The notes below the pieces were generated by a model. That model ran no database searches, had not been told where the DNA came from, and saw only the letters and a program-made list of their open reading frames with translations. A program made the translations under genes and the position numbers. Shown here piece after piece: positions 26,969 to 35,130 of a stretch of DNA of 64,000 bases. How positions within the stretch are numbered: the stretch's first letter is position 1; each line of letters begins with the position of its first letter. Source of the DNA: Brucella pseudintermedia (GTDB taxonomy: Bacteria; Pseudomonadota; Alphaproteobacteria; Rhizobiales; Rhizobiaceae); NCBI RefSeq assembly GCF_008932435.1, contig NZ_WBWE01000010.1:62001-126000 (forward strand), in the 5' to 3' direction.

Positions 26969-27129
26969 GGGCTAATCATCTTTCGGATTTGCCGTTGAAA
27001 GGGCTATGCCGGAGGCTCGGCATGTGAACTCGACCAGCTACCCCGAGGGCTGCGGTTGCAAGGCGCAGCTTGAGGGAAACGACAGTCAAGGCGCGCAAGA
27101 TTGCGCACCCTGATTGAAGGCCTGGACGG

Positions 27130-28104
27130 TTAGTCCGCGTATTGTCCGGCAGCTTCGATGATGGGTTTCCAGCGCGCGACCTCGGATTCCAGCTTTGCCT
27201 TCAGCGCGGCAGGCGTCGCATCGGATTCCGATGACGGCTTTGTGCCGAGTTCGGCGAAGCGGGCAACAACATTTGGGTCTTTCAATGCCAACTGGAGCGA
27301 TTTCGACAGCCGTTCGGTGATTTCGGCAGGGGTTCCCTTGGGAGCATAAATGCCGTGCCAGATGCCCACTTCCATGCCGTCAAGCCCGGCTTCCTTGGTT
27401 GTGGGAAGGTCTTTCAGCACGTCGAGACGTTCAGGCGAGGTCACCGCATAAGCCTTGATCGTGCCCGCCTGAATCTGCTTCGTTGTATTGGTTGTCTGGT
27501 CACACATGATGTCGACCTGACCGCCGAGCAGGTCCGTCATCGCCGGGCCGGTTCCCTTATAGGGAACCGTGACGAGCGGAGTTTCAATCGCGCTCATGAA
27601 CAGCATCCCGCAAAGATGCGAGGCCGCGCCGATGCCGGCATTGGCGACCGTTACGGTATCCTTGTTGGCCTTGGCGTAATCGACCAGTCCCTTTAAATCC
27701 GTCGGCTCAAGATCCTTGCGCGCCACGATGGTCATCGGAACTTCGGTAACCAGCCCGACATATTCGAAGCCGTTCAATGTGTCATAGGCAAGCTTGCGAT
27801 AGAGTGTGGCGCTTGTGGCCATGCCGATATGGTGAAGCAGGAGCGTATAGCCATCCGGATCGGCGGTTGCGACGCGCCCCGCGCCAAGTGTTCCGCCCGC
27901 GCCGCCGACATTTTCGACGATTACCTGTTGGCCGAGGTCCTTGGACATGGATTCCGCAACAAGACGCGTCACGGTGTCGGTAGGCCCTCCTGCCGAGAAA
28001 GGCACGATCATTGTAATCGTTCGTTCAGGATAGTTTTGTGCCTGTGCGGTGAAAGTTGCAGCGAAAATGGCAAATGTCGCCAGAGCGGCGATGGTCTTCC
28101 TCAT
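27130..28104 (-). CDS. tctC: Tripartite tricarboxylate transporter, binding protein TctC (Bug family)
   Basis: The 324-aa protein has an N-terminal signal peptide (IAALATFAIFAATFTAQA, cleaved before QNYPE) and the Bug-family opening YPERTITMIVPFSAGGPTDT with the carboxylate-contacting loop. A second binding loop, VANAGIGAASHLCGMLF, lies near residue 155. The start follows GGGAGGACACT. It captures the substrate in the periplasm for TctAB. A gap of 161 bases to tctB may allow different expression levels. Confidence 0.92.
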   Translation of the reverse strand: MRKTIAALATFAIFAATFTAQAQNYPERTITMIVPFSAGGPTDTVTRLVAESMSKDLGQQVIVENVGGAGGTLGAGRVATADPDGYTLLLHHIGMATSATLYRKLAYDTLNGFEYVGLVTEVPMTIVARKDLEPTDLKGLVDYAKANKDTVTVANAGIGAASHLCGMLFMSAIETPLVTVPYKGTGPAMTDLLGGQVDIMCDQTTNTTKQIQAGTIKAYAVTSPERLDVLKDLPTTKEAGLDGMEVGIWHGIYAPKGTPAEITERLSKSLQLALKDPNVVARFAELGTKPSSESDATPAALKAKLESEVARWKPIIEAAGQYAD

Positions 28105-28392
28105 AGTGTCCTCCCAGACTATGTTGCGGCGGGCAAGCCCGTATTCTGAATTCAGTTCCCCACGCCTCTTTGGGCGCTTCGGGCATCAGATGCGATATAT
28201 CGGCTAACCGCAATAATCGCTTTCGCACCGGATTTGGTTGAATCGGCAATGATTTCCGGTGCGCTTCAAACAGAATGTAGATGCAACCCGGCGGCTTGCC
28301 AATGCCTGAGCTTCAACGAAAACGCTTATGCTACCAAAGTCTGGGTAGCTTGTTCTTCCGCTCGACACGGCTCGTTCTGGCGGTGAAATGAG
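28105..28392. other. Intergenic region upstream of tctC
   Basis: I see no gene in these 288 bases. It must hold the tctCBA promoter on the minus strand. It also holds the 3' end of the disrupted LysR gene transcript. No clear terminator or operator was recognised. Confidence 0.4.
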
Positions 28393-29307
28393 CTACCGCG
28401 GTTTGCGCTCGGTCGATTGATCAACTGAGGCCAGATGGTCGACGAGGGACTTGGCGGCTGCGGTCAATTCCTCACGGGACCGCACTGCGATGACAAGGTT
28501 TCTTTTAGCCCAGGCATCGGAAATCGCGACAGTCGCGATGGGCAGTGTCTTTCTGAGGCGCTGAGCGGCTGTATGAGGAATGATTGCAATGCCTGCCCCG
28601 GCAGCCACCATATTGCCAATTCCTTCAAACGTGCGGAGCCTCGTCCTTATTTTAAGCCTGCCGCCGAGGCGGCTGGCCTGGCTTTCAATATGTTCCTGCA
28701 ACGCACCGGCGGAAAGACCGATGAACTGCTCTTACAGGATGTCCGGGAAACTCACACGCTTGGAGCCGGCGAGACGATGGTGCTTTGCCACGATCACCAC
28801 CAACTGATCTTGTGCAAAGGGAATCCGTTCCAGTTCCGTCGTGCCTGCTGCGTCCGACAAAATTCCGATCTCGACAAAACCGCGCACGACGGCTCGGGCA
28901 ATATCGGCGCTCTGCCGTTCCTTCAACTCCACATCAATGCGGGGATTTTCCGTCATCCAGGTGGCGAGTTTTGCCGGAAGATACTCCGTGATCGCCGCCG
29001 TATTGGCCGCGACACGGATCGCTGTTCGCATGGCTTTGGCATGCAATCCCAGTTCGCTATGCATATCGGCCATCTGTCGCATCACTGTTCTTGCGTGATG
29101 GACGAGGGCCTCGCCCGCTTCAGTCAACGATACGCCACGCCGTCCGCGCTCCAGAAGCATGACCTGTCCCGCGGCTTCCATATCGCGCAGACGCTCGCTC
29201 GCCGCTGGAAGCGAGAGACCCACGTCAGCCGCGCCATGGGTAATGCTGCCGGTATCGGCAACGGCAAGAAAGAGACGGAGGTCGGTAAGATCAAAGCGCA
29301 TGAGCAA
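28393..29307 (-). pseudogene. LysR-family regulator interrupted by one in-frame stop codon
   Basis: Read through a single TAA at 28734-28732, this frame gives a full-length LysR protein of about 304 residues. The N-terminal part (191 aa) has the helix-turn-helix LRLFLAVADTGSITHGAADV followed by GLSLPAASERLRDME and half of the effector domain. The rest continues in exactly the same frame with EQFIGLSAGALQEHIESQ and the second half (VAAGAGIAIIPHTAAQRL). One base change from GAA, CAA or AAA would explain it. Without readthrough the product lacks the distal effector domain. It lies between tctCBA and a TSUP permease, one of which it probably regulated. Confidence 0.85.
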
Positions 29308-29397
29308 TCTTAGCGAGAATCCTGCCTATGGAAAAGCCGAAGGCTTCATCCGGAACTTCCGCATTCCGCCCGACATTCATGCAGCTATAGGGGATGC

Positions 29398-30153
29398 ATG
29401 ACCTATTCATTCTCCTTGATCCTCACGATCGCGATTACCTTTCTCGGTGCCGGCTTTGTCAAAGGCGTAACCGGCATGGGATTGCCAACGGTCGCGATGG
29501 GCATATTGGGCGCGCTGATATCGCCGCTCGCAGCCGCGAGCCTGCTGATTATTCCATCCTTCGTGACCAATCTCTGGCAGCTGATGGCGGGACCGAGTTT
29601 CCGTGGGCTCATGCTTCGTCTGTGGAGCATGATGCTGGCCATCGTGGTGGGAACCATCGCAGGAACCGCGGTTCTGGTCGGCGGAAACATTGCAATCACC
29701 ACATCGATGCTGGGTTTCTCGCTCGTCGTCTATGCAGCCTATACGTTATTTGCCCGTCAGTTGCAGGTGCCGGAAAAGTTGGAGCGCCTGCTATCTCCTG
29801 TCACTGGCTTCCTGACCGGCATGATAGCGGGGGCGACGGGAATATTCGTCATCCCGGCGGTCCCCTATTTGAGTTCTTTGGGGCTCAAGAAAGACGATCT
29901 GGTGCAGGCGCTCGGGCTTTCCTTCACGGTGTCGACTGCGGCACTCGGCATCGGGCTTTCGAGCAGGCAGGCTTATTCGGGCGATCTCCTGTTGATCTCT
30001 GTGCTGGCCATCGTTCCCGCACTGGCCGGGATGTTCATCGGACAGTTTTTTCGCAGCAGAATCCGTCCGGAAAGTTTTCGGCGCTGGTTTCTGATCGGCC
30101 TCATGCTTCTCGGGCTTGAAATGGCCTTGAGACCGTTGTTCTCGCTGAGTTGA
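29398..30153 (+). CDS. TSUP (TauE/SafE) family permease
   Basis: The 251-aa membrane protein has about eight helices and the two family repeats: GAGFVKGVTGMGLPTVAMGI near the N-terminus and GFLTGMIAGATGIFVIPAVP in the second half. The family exports or imports sulfite, sulfoacetate or other small organic anions. It is divergent from the disrupted LysR gene, 90 bases away, and is a candidate target of it. The ATG at 29398 follows AGGGG. Confidence 0.88.
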   Translation: MTYSFSLILTIAITFLGAGFVKGVTGMGLPTVAMGILGALISPLAAASLLIIPSFVTNLWQLMAGPSFRGLMLRLWSMMLAIVVGTIAGTAVLVGGNIAITTSMLGFSLVVYAAYTLFARQLQVPEKLERLLSPVTGFLTGMIAGATGIFVIPAVPYLSSLGLKKDDLVQALGLSFTVSTAALGIGLSSRQAYSGDLLLISVLAIVPALAGMFIGQFFRSRIRPESFRRWFLIGLMLLGLEMALRPLFSLS

Positions 30154-30173
30154 TCAACGGAGAACGATTTTTC
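30138..30173 (+). terminator. Terminator overlapping the end of the TSUP gene
   Basis: GTTCTC (30138-30143) pairs with GAGAAC (30160-30165), followed by GATTTTTC. The stop codon of the TSUP gene lies in the loop, where GTTGATCAAC can form a second small palindrome. Stem length is modest. Confidence 0.5.
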
Positions 30174-30311
30174 TGTTCCGGTAAGCCGATGCGGATTTGC
30201 TTTCTTGTTCGAATCCGGCAAGGGCAGGATATTGTCTCACCCCCAAGAGAATAATCTTTGGCTTCAACGGGTTTTCGCTGAAGCTTCCCTATCATCGGCC
30301 TGATTGATGGA

Positions 30312-31433
30312 ATGACCCAAAGAGATACTGAACCAAACCAGTCGCGCGCGTTCCGGCTGTTCAAGCCGCTTCTTGCCGGTGCAACGCTGCGGGAACGGTC
30401 GATTGCCTGCCTCGGTGCCCTGATCGGTATTGCGCTGACCGGCTTCATATCAAGCATGTTGCTGGGGAACGGCCCGCACCTGCCTTTGATCGTAGCACCG
30501 ATCGGCGCTTCGGCAGTTCTGCTCTTTGCAGTTCCGACCAGTCCGCTGGCCCAGCCATGGTCGATCATAGGCGGCAACACGATTTCAGCCTTTGTCGGTT
30601 TGGCCGTCACTCAAGTTGTCGATGATCCGGCGCTGGCAATCGGCCTTGGCGTGGCTCTGGCCATCGCTGCAATGTCCGTTACCCGCAGCCTCCATCCCCC
30701 CGGCGGCGCAGCGGCGCTGACGGCGGTTCTGGGCGGTTCGGCGGTGGCGAAGTGGGGTTTCCTGTTTCCGCTTGTGCCGGTTGCCCTGAATTCGTGCCTT
30801 CTGGTTGGCCTCGGCATCCTGTTTCATAAACTGTCGCGCAGGAAATATCCGCATGTGGCGGCTGCCGTGCCGGTCAACAAGCACAGCACGGAAGATCTGC
30901 CGCCTTCAGTCCGGATGGGCATTCGCGAGGAAGACATCGACCGCGCCTTGCTTGCCCTGGATGAAAGCTTCGATATTGATCGCAACGATCTTGGACGTTT
31001 GCTGCGGCAGGTGGAGCTTGAGGTGTCCACACGTTCGCGCGGCGACCTGACATGCGCCGATATCATGTCACGGGATGTGGTGAGTATCGATGAAGGTGCA
31101 ACAGCCAGCCAGGCACGCGAGTTGATCTTGCGGCACAATCTGCTCACCTTGCCTGTGCACTCATCCGATGGGCGCCTGAAAGGCGTGGTCGGTTTGCGCG
31201 AGTTAATGCATCCGGGCGATGATTTCAGAAACTACATCGTGGAGGCTCCAACCGCTTCACAGACCGATGCGGTGATGAGCCTCGTACCGAGCCTTACCGA
31301 TGGCTTGGCGCATGCTGTTGTCGTTGTCGATGAAATGCGCCGCATTATCGGTTTGGTGTCCCAAAGCGATCTTCTGAGCACGCTGGCGCGTTCCTTGCCA
31401 AATGAAAAGCTGGCGCCTCTAAAAGCGGCATAA
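30312..31433 (+). CDS. HPP-family membrane protein with C-terminal CBS domains
   Basis: The 373-aa protein has an N-terminal HPP domain (about residues 20-170) with four to five helices and the defining motif RSLHPPGGAAALTAVLGG near residue 125. Two CBS repeats follow: CADIMSRDVVSIDEGATASQ near 245 and a second ending RRIIGLVSQSDLLSTLA. HPP proteins have been linked to nitrite transport in chloroplasts; CBS pairs sense adenine nucleotides. The role in this organism is unknown. Confidence 0.88.
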   Translation: MTQRDTEPNQSRAFRLFKPLLAGATLRERSIACLGALIGIALTGFISSMLLGNGPHLPLIVAPIGASAVLLFAVPTSPLAQPWSIIGGNTISAFVGLAVTQVVDDPALAIGLGVALAIAAMSVTRSLHPPGGAAALTAVLGGSAVAKWGFLFPLVPVALNSCLLVGLGILFHKLSRRKYPHVAAAVPVNKHSTEDLPPSVRMGIREEDIDRALLALDESFDIDRNDLGRLLRQVELEVSTRSRGDLTCADIMSRDVVSIDEGATASQARELILRHNLLTLPVHSSDGRLKGVVGLRELMHPGDDFRNYIVEAPTASQTDAVMSLVPSLTDGLAHAVVVVDEMRRIIGLVSQSDLLSTLARSLPNEKLAPLKAA

Positions 31434-31516
31434 CCCGTGGGGCACGTGCTTCCCTATTGAATTGGAACGGTTTTCCGGGCAGGGTTTTTCGACCCGGAAA
31501 TCTGCAGCAGGTCTTC

Positions 31517-32584
31517 ATGTCCGTCCAGCGCGCAAGCTTTTATATTCTTCTGGCACTGGTCACCATCGCCTTCGCGTGGCTGCTGCTGCCCTATTATTCG
31601 GCGGTTCTGTGGGCGGTTATTCTTGCCGTGGTATTCTCGCCGGTGCAGCAGCGCCTTGAACGTCTGCTCGGCGGAAGGAAGAATATTGCGGCCCTACTGT
31701 CCGTGTTGATGTGCATCTGTCTGGTCATCATTCCGATGCTCGCGATTTTCGGCTCTCTGGTGCAGGAGGGCAACTCTCTCTATCAACGCCTGAGCAGCCG
31801 TGAGTTTGACCTGAACAGTTACATCTCCCGCATCCTGGGGGCCTTGCCGGATTCGCTGGAGGAGTGGCTGACCCGGTTCGAGTTGGGCGATTTCGCAGAA
31901 TGGCGCTCGCGCATTTCTTCCGCCATCATGCAAGGCAGTCAGCTTTTTGCCGGAAGGCTGGTCAGTTTCGGTCAGAACACGCTGCAGTTCTTCATCGGCT
32001 TCGGCATCATGCTTTATCTGCTGTTCTTTCTGTTTCGCGACGGCGCGGAGCTTGGACGCAAGATCAGGCAGGCCATTCCGCTCAACGACGATTACACACG
32101 GCAGTTTCTGGAAAAGTTCACCGCCGTCATCCGTGCGACCGTGAAGGGCAATATCATCATTGCCGTCATTCAGGGCACGATAGGCGGAGTGACTTTTTGG
32201 CTTCTTGGCGTGGAAGCAGCCTTGCTGTGGGGTGTCATGATGACGTTCCTCTCCATGCTGCCGGCCGTTGGCGCTGCCCTGGTGTGGGTGCCGGCAGCGG
32301 CCTGGTTCTTTGCAAGCGGGGAGTGGATCAGCGGCGCTGTTCTGGTTTTCGTCGGCATATTCGTGATCGGACTGGTGGACAATCTCCTGCGTCCGCCGCT
32401 CGTCGGAAAAGGCACCCGCATGCCCGATTATGTCGTGTTGATTTCCACCGTCGGGGGAATTTCGCTGATCGGGATCAATGGTTTTGTGGTGGGGCCGTTG
32501 ATTGCTGCGATGTTTATCGCCGCATGGTCGCTTCTGGCAGAAGAGCAGAAGGACAACAATCCCGCCCATCTGCCAAAGAGCTGA
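31517..32584 (+). CDS. AI-2E family transporter (YdiK/PerM-like)
   Basis: The 355-aa inner-membrane protein has the AI-2E (UPF0118) layout: two N-terminal helices, a long amphipathic middle and several C-terminal helices. It contains the conserved LPAVGAALVWVPAAAWFFASG and GLVDNLLRPPLVGKGTRMPD near residue 290. MSVQRASFY at 31517 is chosen because CAGCAGG precedes it, while the upstream extension has none. The gene converges on the pyruvyl transferase gene, with three bases between. The substrate is unknown. Confidence 0.88.
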   Translation: MSVQRASFYILLALVTIAFAWLLLPYYSAVLWAVILAVVFSPVQQRLERLLGGRKNIAALLSVLMCICLVIIPMLAIFGSLVQEGNSLYQRLSSREFDLNSYISRILGALPDSLEEWLTRFELGDFAEWRSRISSAIMQGSQLFAGRLVSFGQNTLQFFIGFGIMLYLLFFLFRDGAELGRKIRQAIPLNDDYTRQFLEKFTAVIRATVKGNIIIAVIQGTIGGVTFWLLGVEAALLWGVMMTFLSMLPAVGAALVWVPAAAWFFASGEWISGAVLVFVGIFVIGLVDNLLRPPLVGKGTRMPDYVVLISTVGGISLIGINGFVVGPLIAAMFIAAWSLLAEEQKDNNPAHLPKS

Positions 32585-32587
32585 ATC

Positions 32588-33769
32588 TCAGGCGACCTTC
32601 AACTCCGCGATGGGAAGACCAGTGTCAGTCATCTTGTTGTCGACGCCGTTTTCGTCGAGAAACTGCTTCATCTCGGCATAAGTCTCGAACCATGCACGGT
32701 TATACTTGTCGAACAGCGACTGATCCCAATAGTCTTCCAGCCGGAAAGGCTTGTCGCTGAAGACATCATAGCTTGGTATCTTGTAGGTCTCGGCAAATTC
32801 GGCTGTACGGCTGTCATAGGTGAAGTAGATGGACGGAACGCCATTGGCCAGCGCCATCAGATTGCCGTGAAGACGATAACCAAGGACGAGCTGCTGCCTG
32901 CGCACCAGTTCCTCGTAGTCGGCGACGACATCCGAATAGAACATGCGATGGCGATAGAGATTCTCTATCGTTTCGTCGAAATACCAGTCGGCAGTCCAGC
33001 GATGCGCCTTGAGGGCCGTGATGGCCTCCTCCTTCTGCTCCGCTGTCCCGAAGACCATCTTCTTTTCATCGATCTCGCCCTGCGCCATCAAGGTGACATC
33101 GAAGCGCCCGGCCATGGATTTGATGAGATCGCGGTGCCGGGTCAGATACTGCTCGATATCCTGTGCATAGGCCGGTGAGACCTCGCGGCGAACCGTAACG
33201 CCGACCTGGGCGACGTTTTCCAGCGGCGGCAACTTGATACGCAAGTGCTGGTTGTTGCGGCGAAATGCGGTCGGACAGCCGATGATGCGTACATTGTGGA
33301 TGCCGATATCGTTGAGCACCTGTGCCGTATAAGCGCCGCGCACACCGATGGACGTTGTGGAATCCGCGATGATGCGCAGGACCGCCTTCGTCTCTTCGGA
33401 AAGCTGTATTTCCCCTCTGACCGGCGCTTGCGCTCCGACGCCGAATGCGATGACCGGCAGTTTCAGCCGCTGCAGCACGGGGATCGTGTCACGCCAGTTC
33501 ATATCCTTGTTGATATAGTTCGAGCCGCGCAGGATCACATAGTCATAATCCTCGCGCAGCTGGTCGATCCTCTCGGGTGAGAAATTGGTAATCGGGAGTT
33601 CGGATACCTTCTCGTAATTCATCAGCTTCAAGGATGACTCGAAGACAAAGGCATCGCCGATATTGTGATAATGATTGATGCTGCCCTGAACGTCAGTATG
33701 ACGATACCAGCGGACATTGTCGTGGTCGTACACTTCTCCCGCAGGGATCATGACGAGGGCGCGTGCCAT
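32588..33769 (-). CDS. Polysaccharide pyruvyl transferase family protein
   Basis: The 393-aa protein has the pyruvyl transferase fold of the CsaB/WcaK type: an N-terminal half with YHNIGDAFVFESSLKLM and YVILRGSNYINKDMN, IAFGVGAQAPVRGEIQLS in the middle, RGAYTAQVLNDIGIHNVRI with the cysteine in IGCPT, and VLGYRLHGNLMALANGVPSI carrying the conserved RLHG. These enzymes transfer pyruvate from phosphoenolpyruvate to a sugar ketal. It is the last gene of the minus-strand exopolysaccharide operon. Pyruvylation of galactose is a feature of rhizobial EPS II, which fits. Confidence 0.87.
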   Translation of the reverse strand: MARALVMIPAGEVYDHDNVRWYRHTDVQGSINHYHNIGDAFVFESSLKLMNYEKVSELPITNFSPERIDQLREDYDYVILRGSNYINKDMNWRDTIPVLQRLKLPVIAFGVGAQAPVRGEIQLSEETKAVLRIIADSTTSIGVRGAYTAQVLNDIGIHNVRIIGCPTAFRRNNQHLRIKLPPLENVAQVGVTVRREVSPAYAQDIEQYLTRHRDLIKSMAGRFDVTLMAQGEIDEKKMVFGTAEQKEEAITALKAHRWTADWYFDETIENLYRHRMFYSDVVADYEELVRRQQLVLGYRLHGNLMALANGVPSIYFTYDSRTAEFAETYKIPSYDVFSDKPFRLEDYWDQSLFDKYNRAWFETYAEMKQFLDENGVDNKMTDTGLPIAELKVA

Positions 33770-33807
33770 ACGGTCTTCCTTCTTCTAAAGATACAGGCAA
33801 GCCAGGC

Positions 33808-35130
33808 TCAGCTTGCCTGAGAAAGAGCAGTTTCAGAAACTGCCGGTTTCTGTCTGCGCGGTTTTGACTCCCGCAGCCGGTTATAAAGGTCGAGGTGCTC
33901 CTTCGCGCAGTCGATATAATGGACCGGATTGCGGATGGACTGATGCAACCTGTCCCAAATGTTCGGCTCGCTCAGAACTTCGGTAAAGCGGTCGGCAAGG
34001 TCTTCAGCGCTGCGAACACGGAAATGCAAGCCGTCTTCGCCGTCGCGGATTTTCTCCGCCATACCGCCGATGTTGGAGCAGATGACGGGGCGGCGATGAT
34101 GCAGGGCCTCCTGAATGACGATGGGTGAGTTTTCCCACCAGATCGAGGGCATGACCACCCAGTCGACCGACTGCATGAGGCGCGGCATTTCAGAATTCTG
34201 GTAAGCGCCGTAGAAACGTACACGCGGGCCGGCCTCCTCAATCAGCTTGTGCATGCGTTCCTGAAAAGCAGGCGGCTGTTTTTCCAGATTGCCGCCGAAG
34301 ATCATCAGACGGGAATCCTCGCCCCAGACCTGTTCCGGCACACGCGATACGGCATCAACCAGTACATCGATGCCCTTGAACGGATTGATCTGCCCGAAAA
34401 AAGCGAAACGGCTGCGTCGAGGGTTAGGGCCGGTCAGTTCACGCGGAGGGGTAACATCGTGGATGGCGATACCGTTCTCTATGACTGCCATCTTGTCCGG
34501 GTTGAGGCCCCATTCAAGATAGCGATTGGCCAGGAATTCGCTTGGGGACACGAAGGCATCCGCGAGTTCCAGCATACCGCGCACGAAACGTTCCCGCTTG
34601 AGGAAACGCGCGGGCGGTATCTGCGGAAAGCAGGCGTGGCAATCGATGGGGGAAGCCTCATTGCAGAGCTTGGATGTGCCGGCTTTGACCATCTGTCCGT
34701 CATTGTTGCAGATCGACAGGAACTCGTGAAAAGTCACGAGAATGATGCGATCCGGCAGCGCCTCGCGGATGGCGTAGAGCGTTTCAAGCCCAAGGCCCAG
34801 AACATGATGGAAATGCACGATGTCCGGGTCGAAATCGCGTACAAAGCGCAGCAGGTCGCGGCGGATTTCATCGGTGTTCTTGTTCGACAGATAGAAGTGG
34901 TCGTATTCATCGGCATGGAACAGGATTTCATCGCTGGCGCGCCGCATGCTCATGAGCGCCGTCGTGCCGTGCCGCGGGATCGGGTGGGCAGCCCGCGCCA
35001 GATAGACCGACTGCACGCCCGGAACAGCATTCAACCCCTTGTGCAGATTGTAGGAAGCGATCTCTCCGCCACCGAGCGAGATTGACGGGTGGGCGTGCGA
35101 GATGACGAGAACGCGGAGTTTATCGCTCAT
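33808..35130 (-). CDS. Glycosyltransferase family 4 protein
   Basis: The 440-aa GT-B enzyme starts RVLVISHAHPSISLGGGEIA, the family acceptor-side loop, and carries FGQINPFKGIDVLVDAV and the donor-binding PSIWWENSPIVIQEALHHRR with the E-x7-E-type element. A Cys-rich patch (IDCHACFPQIPPARFLKRER) is unusual and is shared with its paralog at 38182. Its ATG overlaps the stop of the preceding gene as ATGA, so translation is coupled. It probably transfers a hexose to the growing repeat unit at the inner membrane face. Confidence 0.88.
   Translation of the reverse strand: MSDKLRVLVISHAHPSISLGGGEIASYNLHKGLNAVPGVQSVYLARAAHPIPRHGTTALMSMRRASDEILFHADEYDHFYLSNKNTDEIRRDLLRFVRDFDPDIVHFHHVLGLGLETLYAIREALPDRIILVTFHEFLSICNNDGQMVKAGTSKLCNEASPIDCHACFPQIPPARFLKRERFVRGMLELADAFVSPSEFLANRYLEWGLNPDKMAVIENGIAIHDVTPPRELTGPNPRRSRFAFFGQINPFKGIDVLVDAVSRVPEQVWGEDSRLMIFGGNLEKQPPAFQERMHKLIEEAGPRVRFYGAYQNSEMPRLMQSVDWVVMPSIWWENSPIVIQEALHHRRPVICSNIGGMAEKIRDGEDGLHFRVRSAEDLADRFTEVLSEPNIWDRLHQSIRNPVHYIDCAKEHLDLYNRLRESKPRRQKPAVSETALSQAS

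Noticed and set aside
28393-29307. Frameshift as the cause of the split LysR gene
   Set aside because: The two parts differ by a multiple of three and join in the same frame, so the defect is a nonsense codon, not an insertion or deletion.
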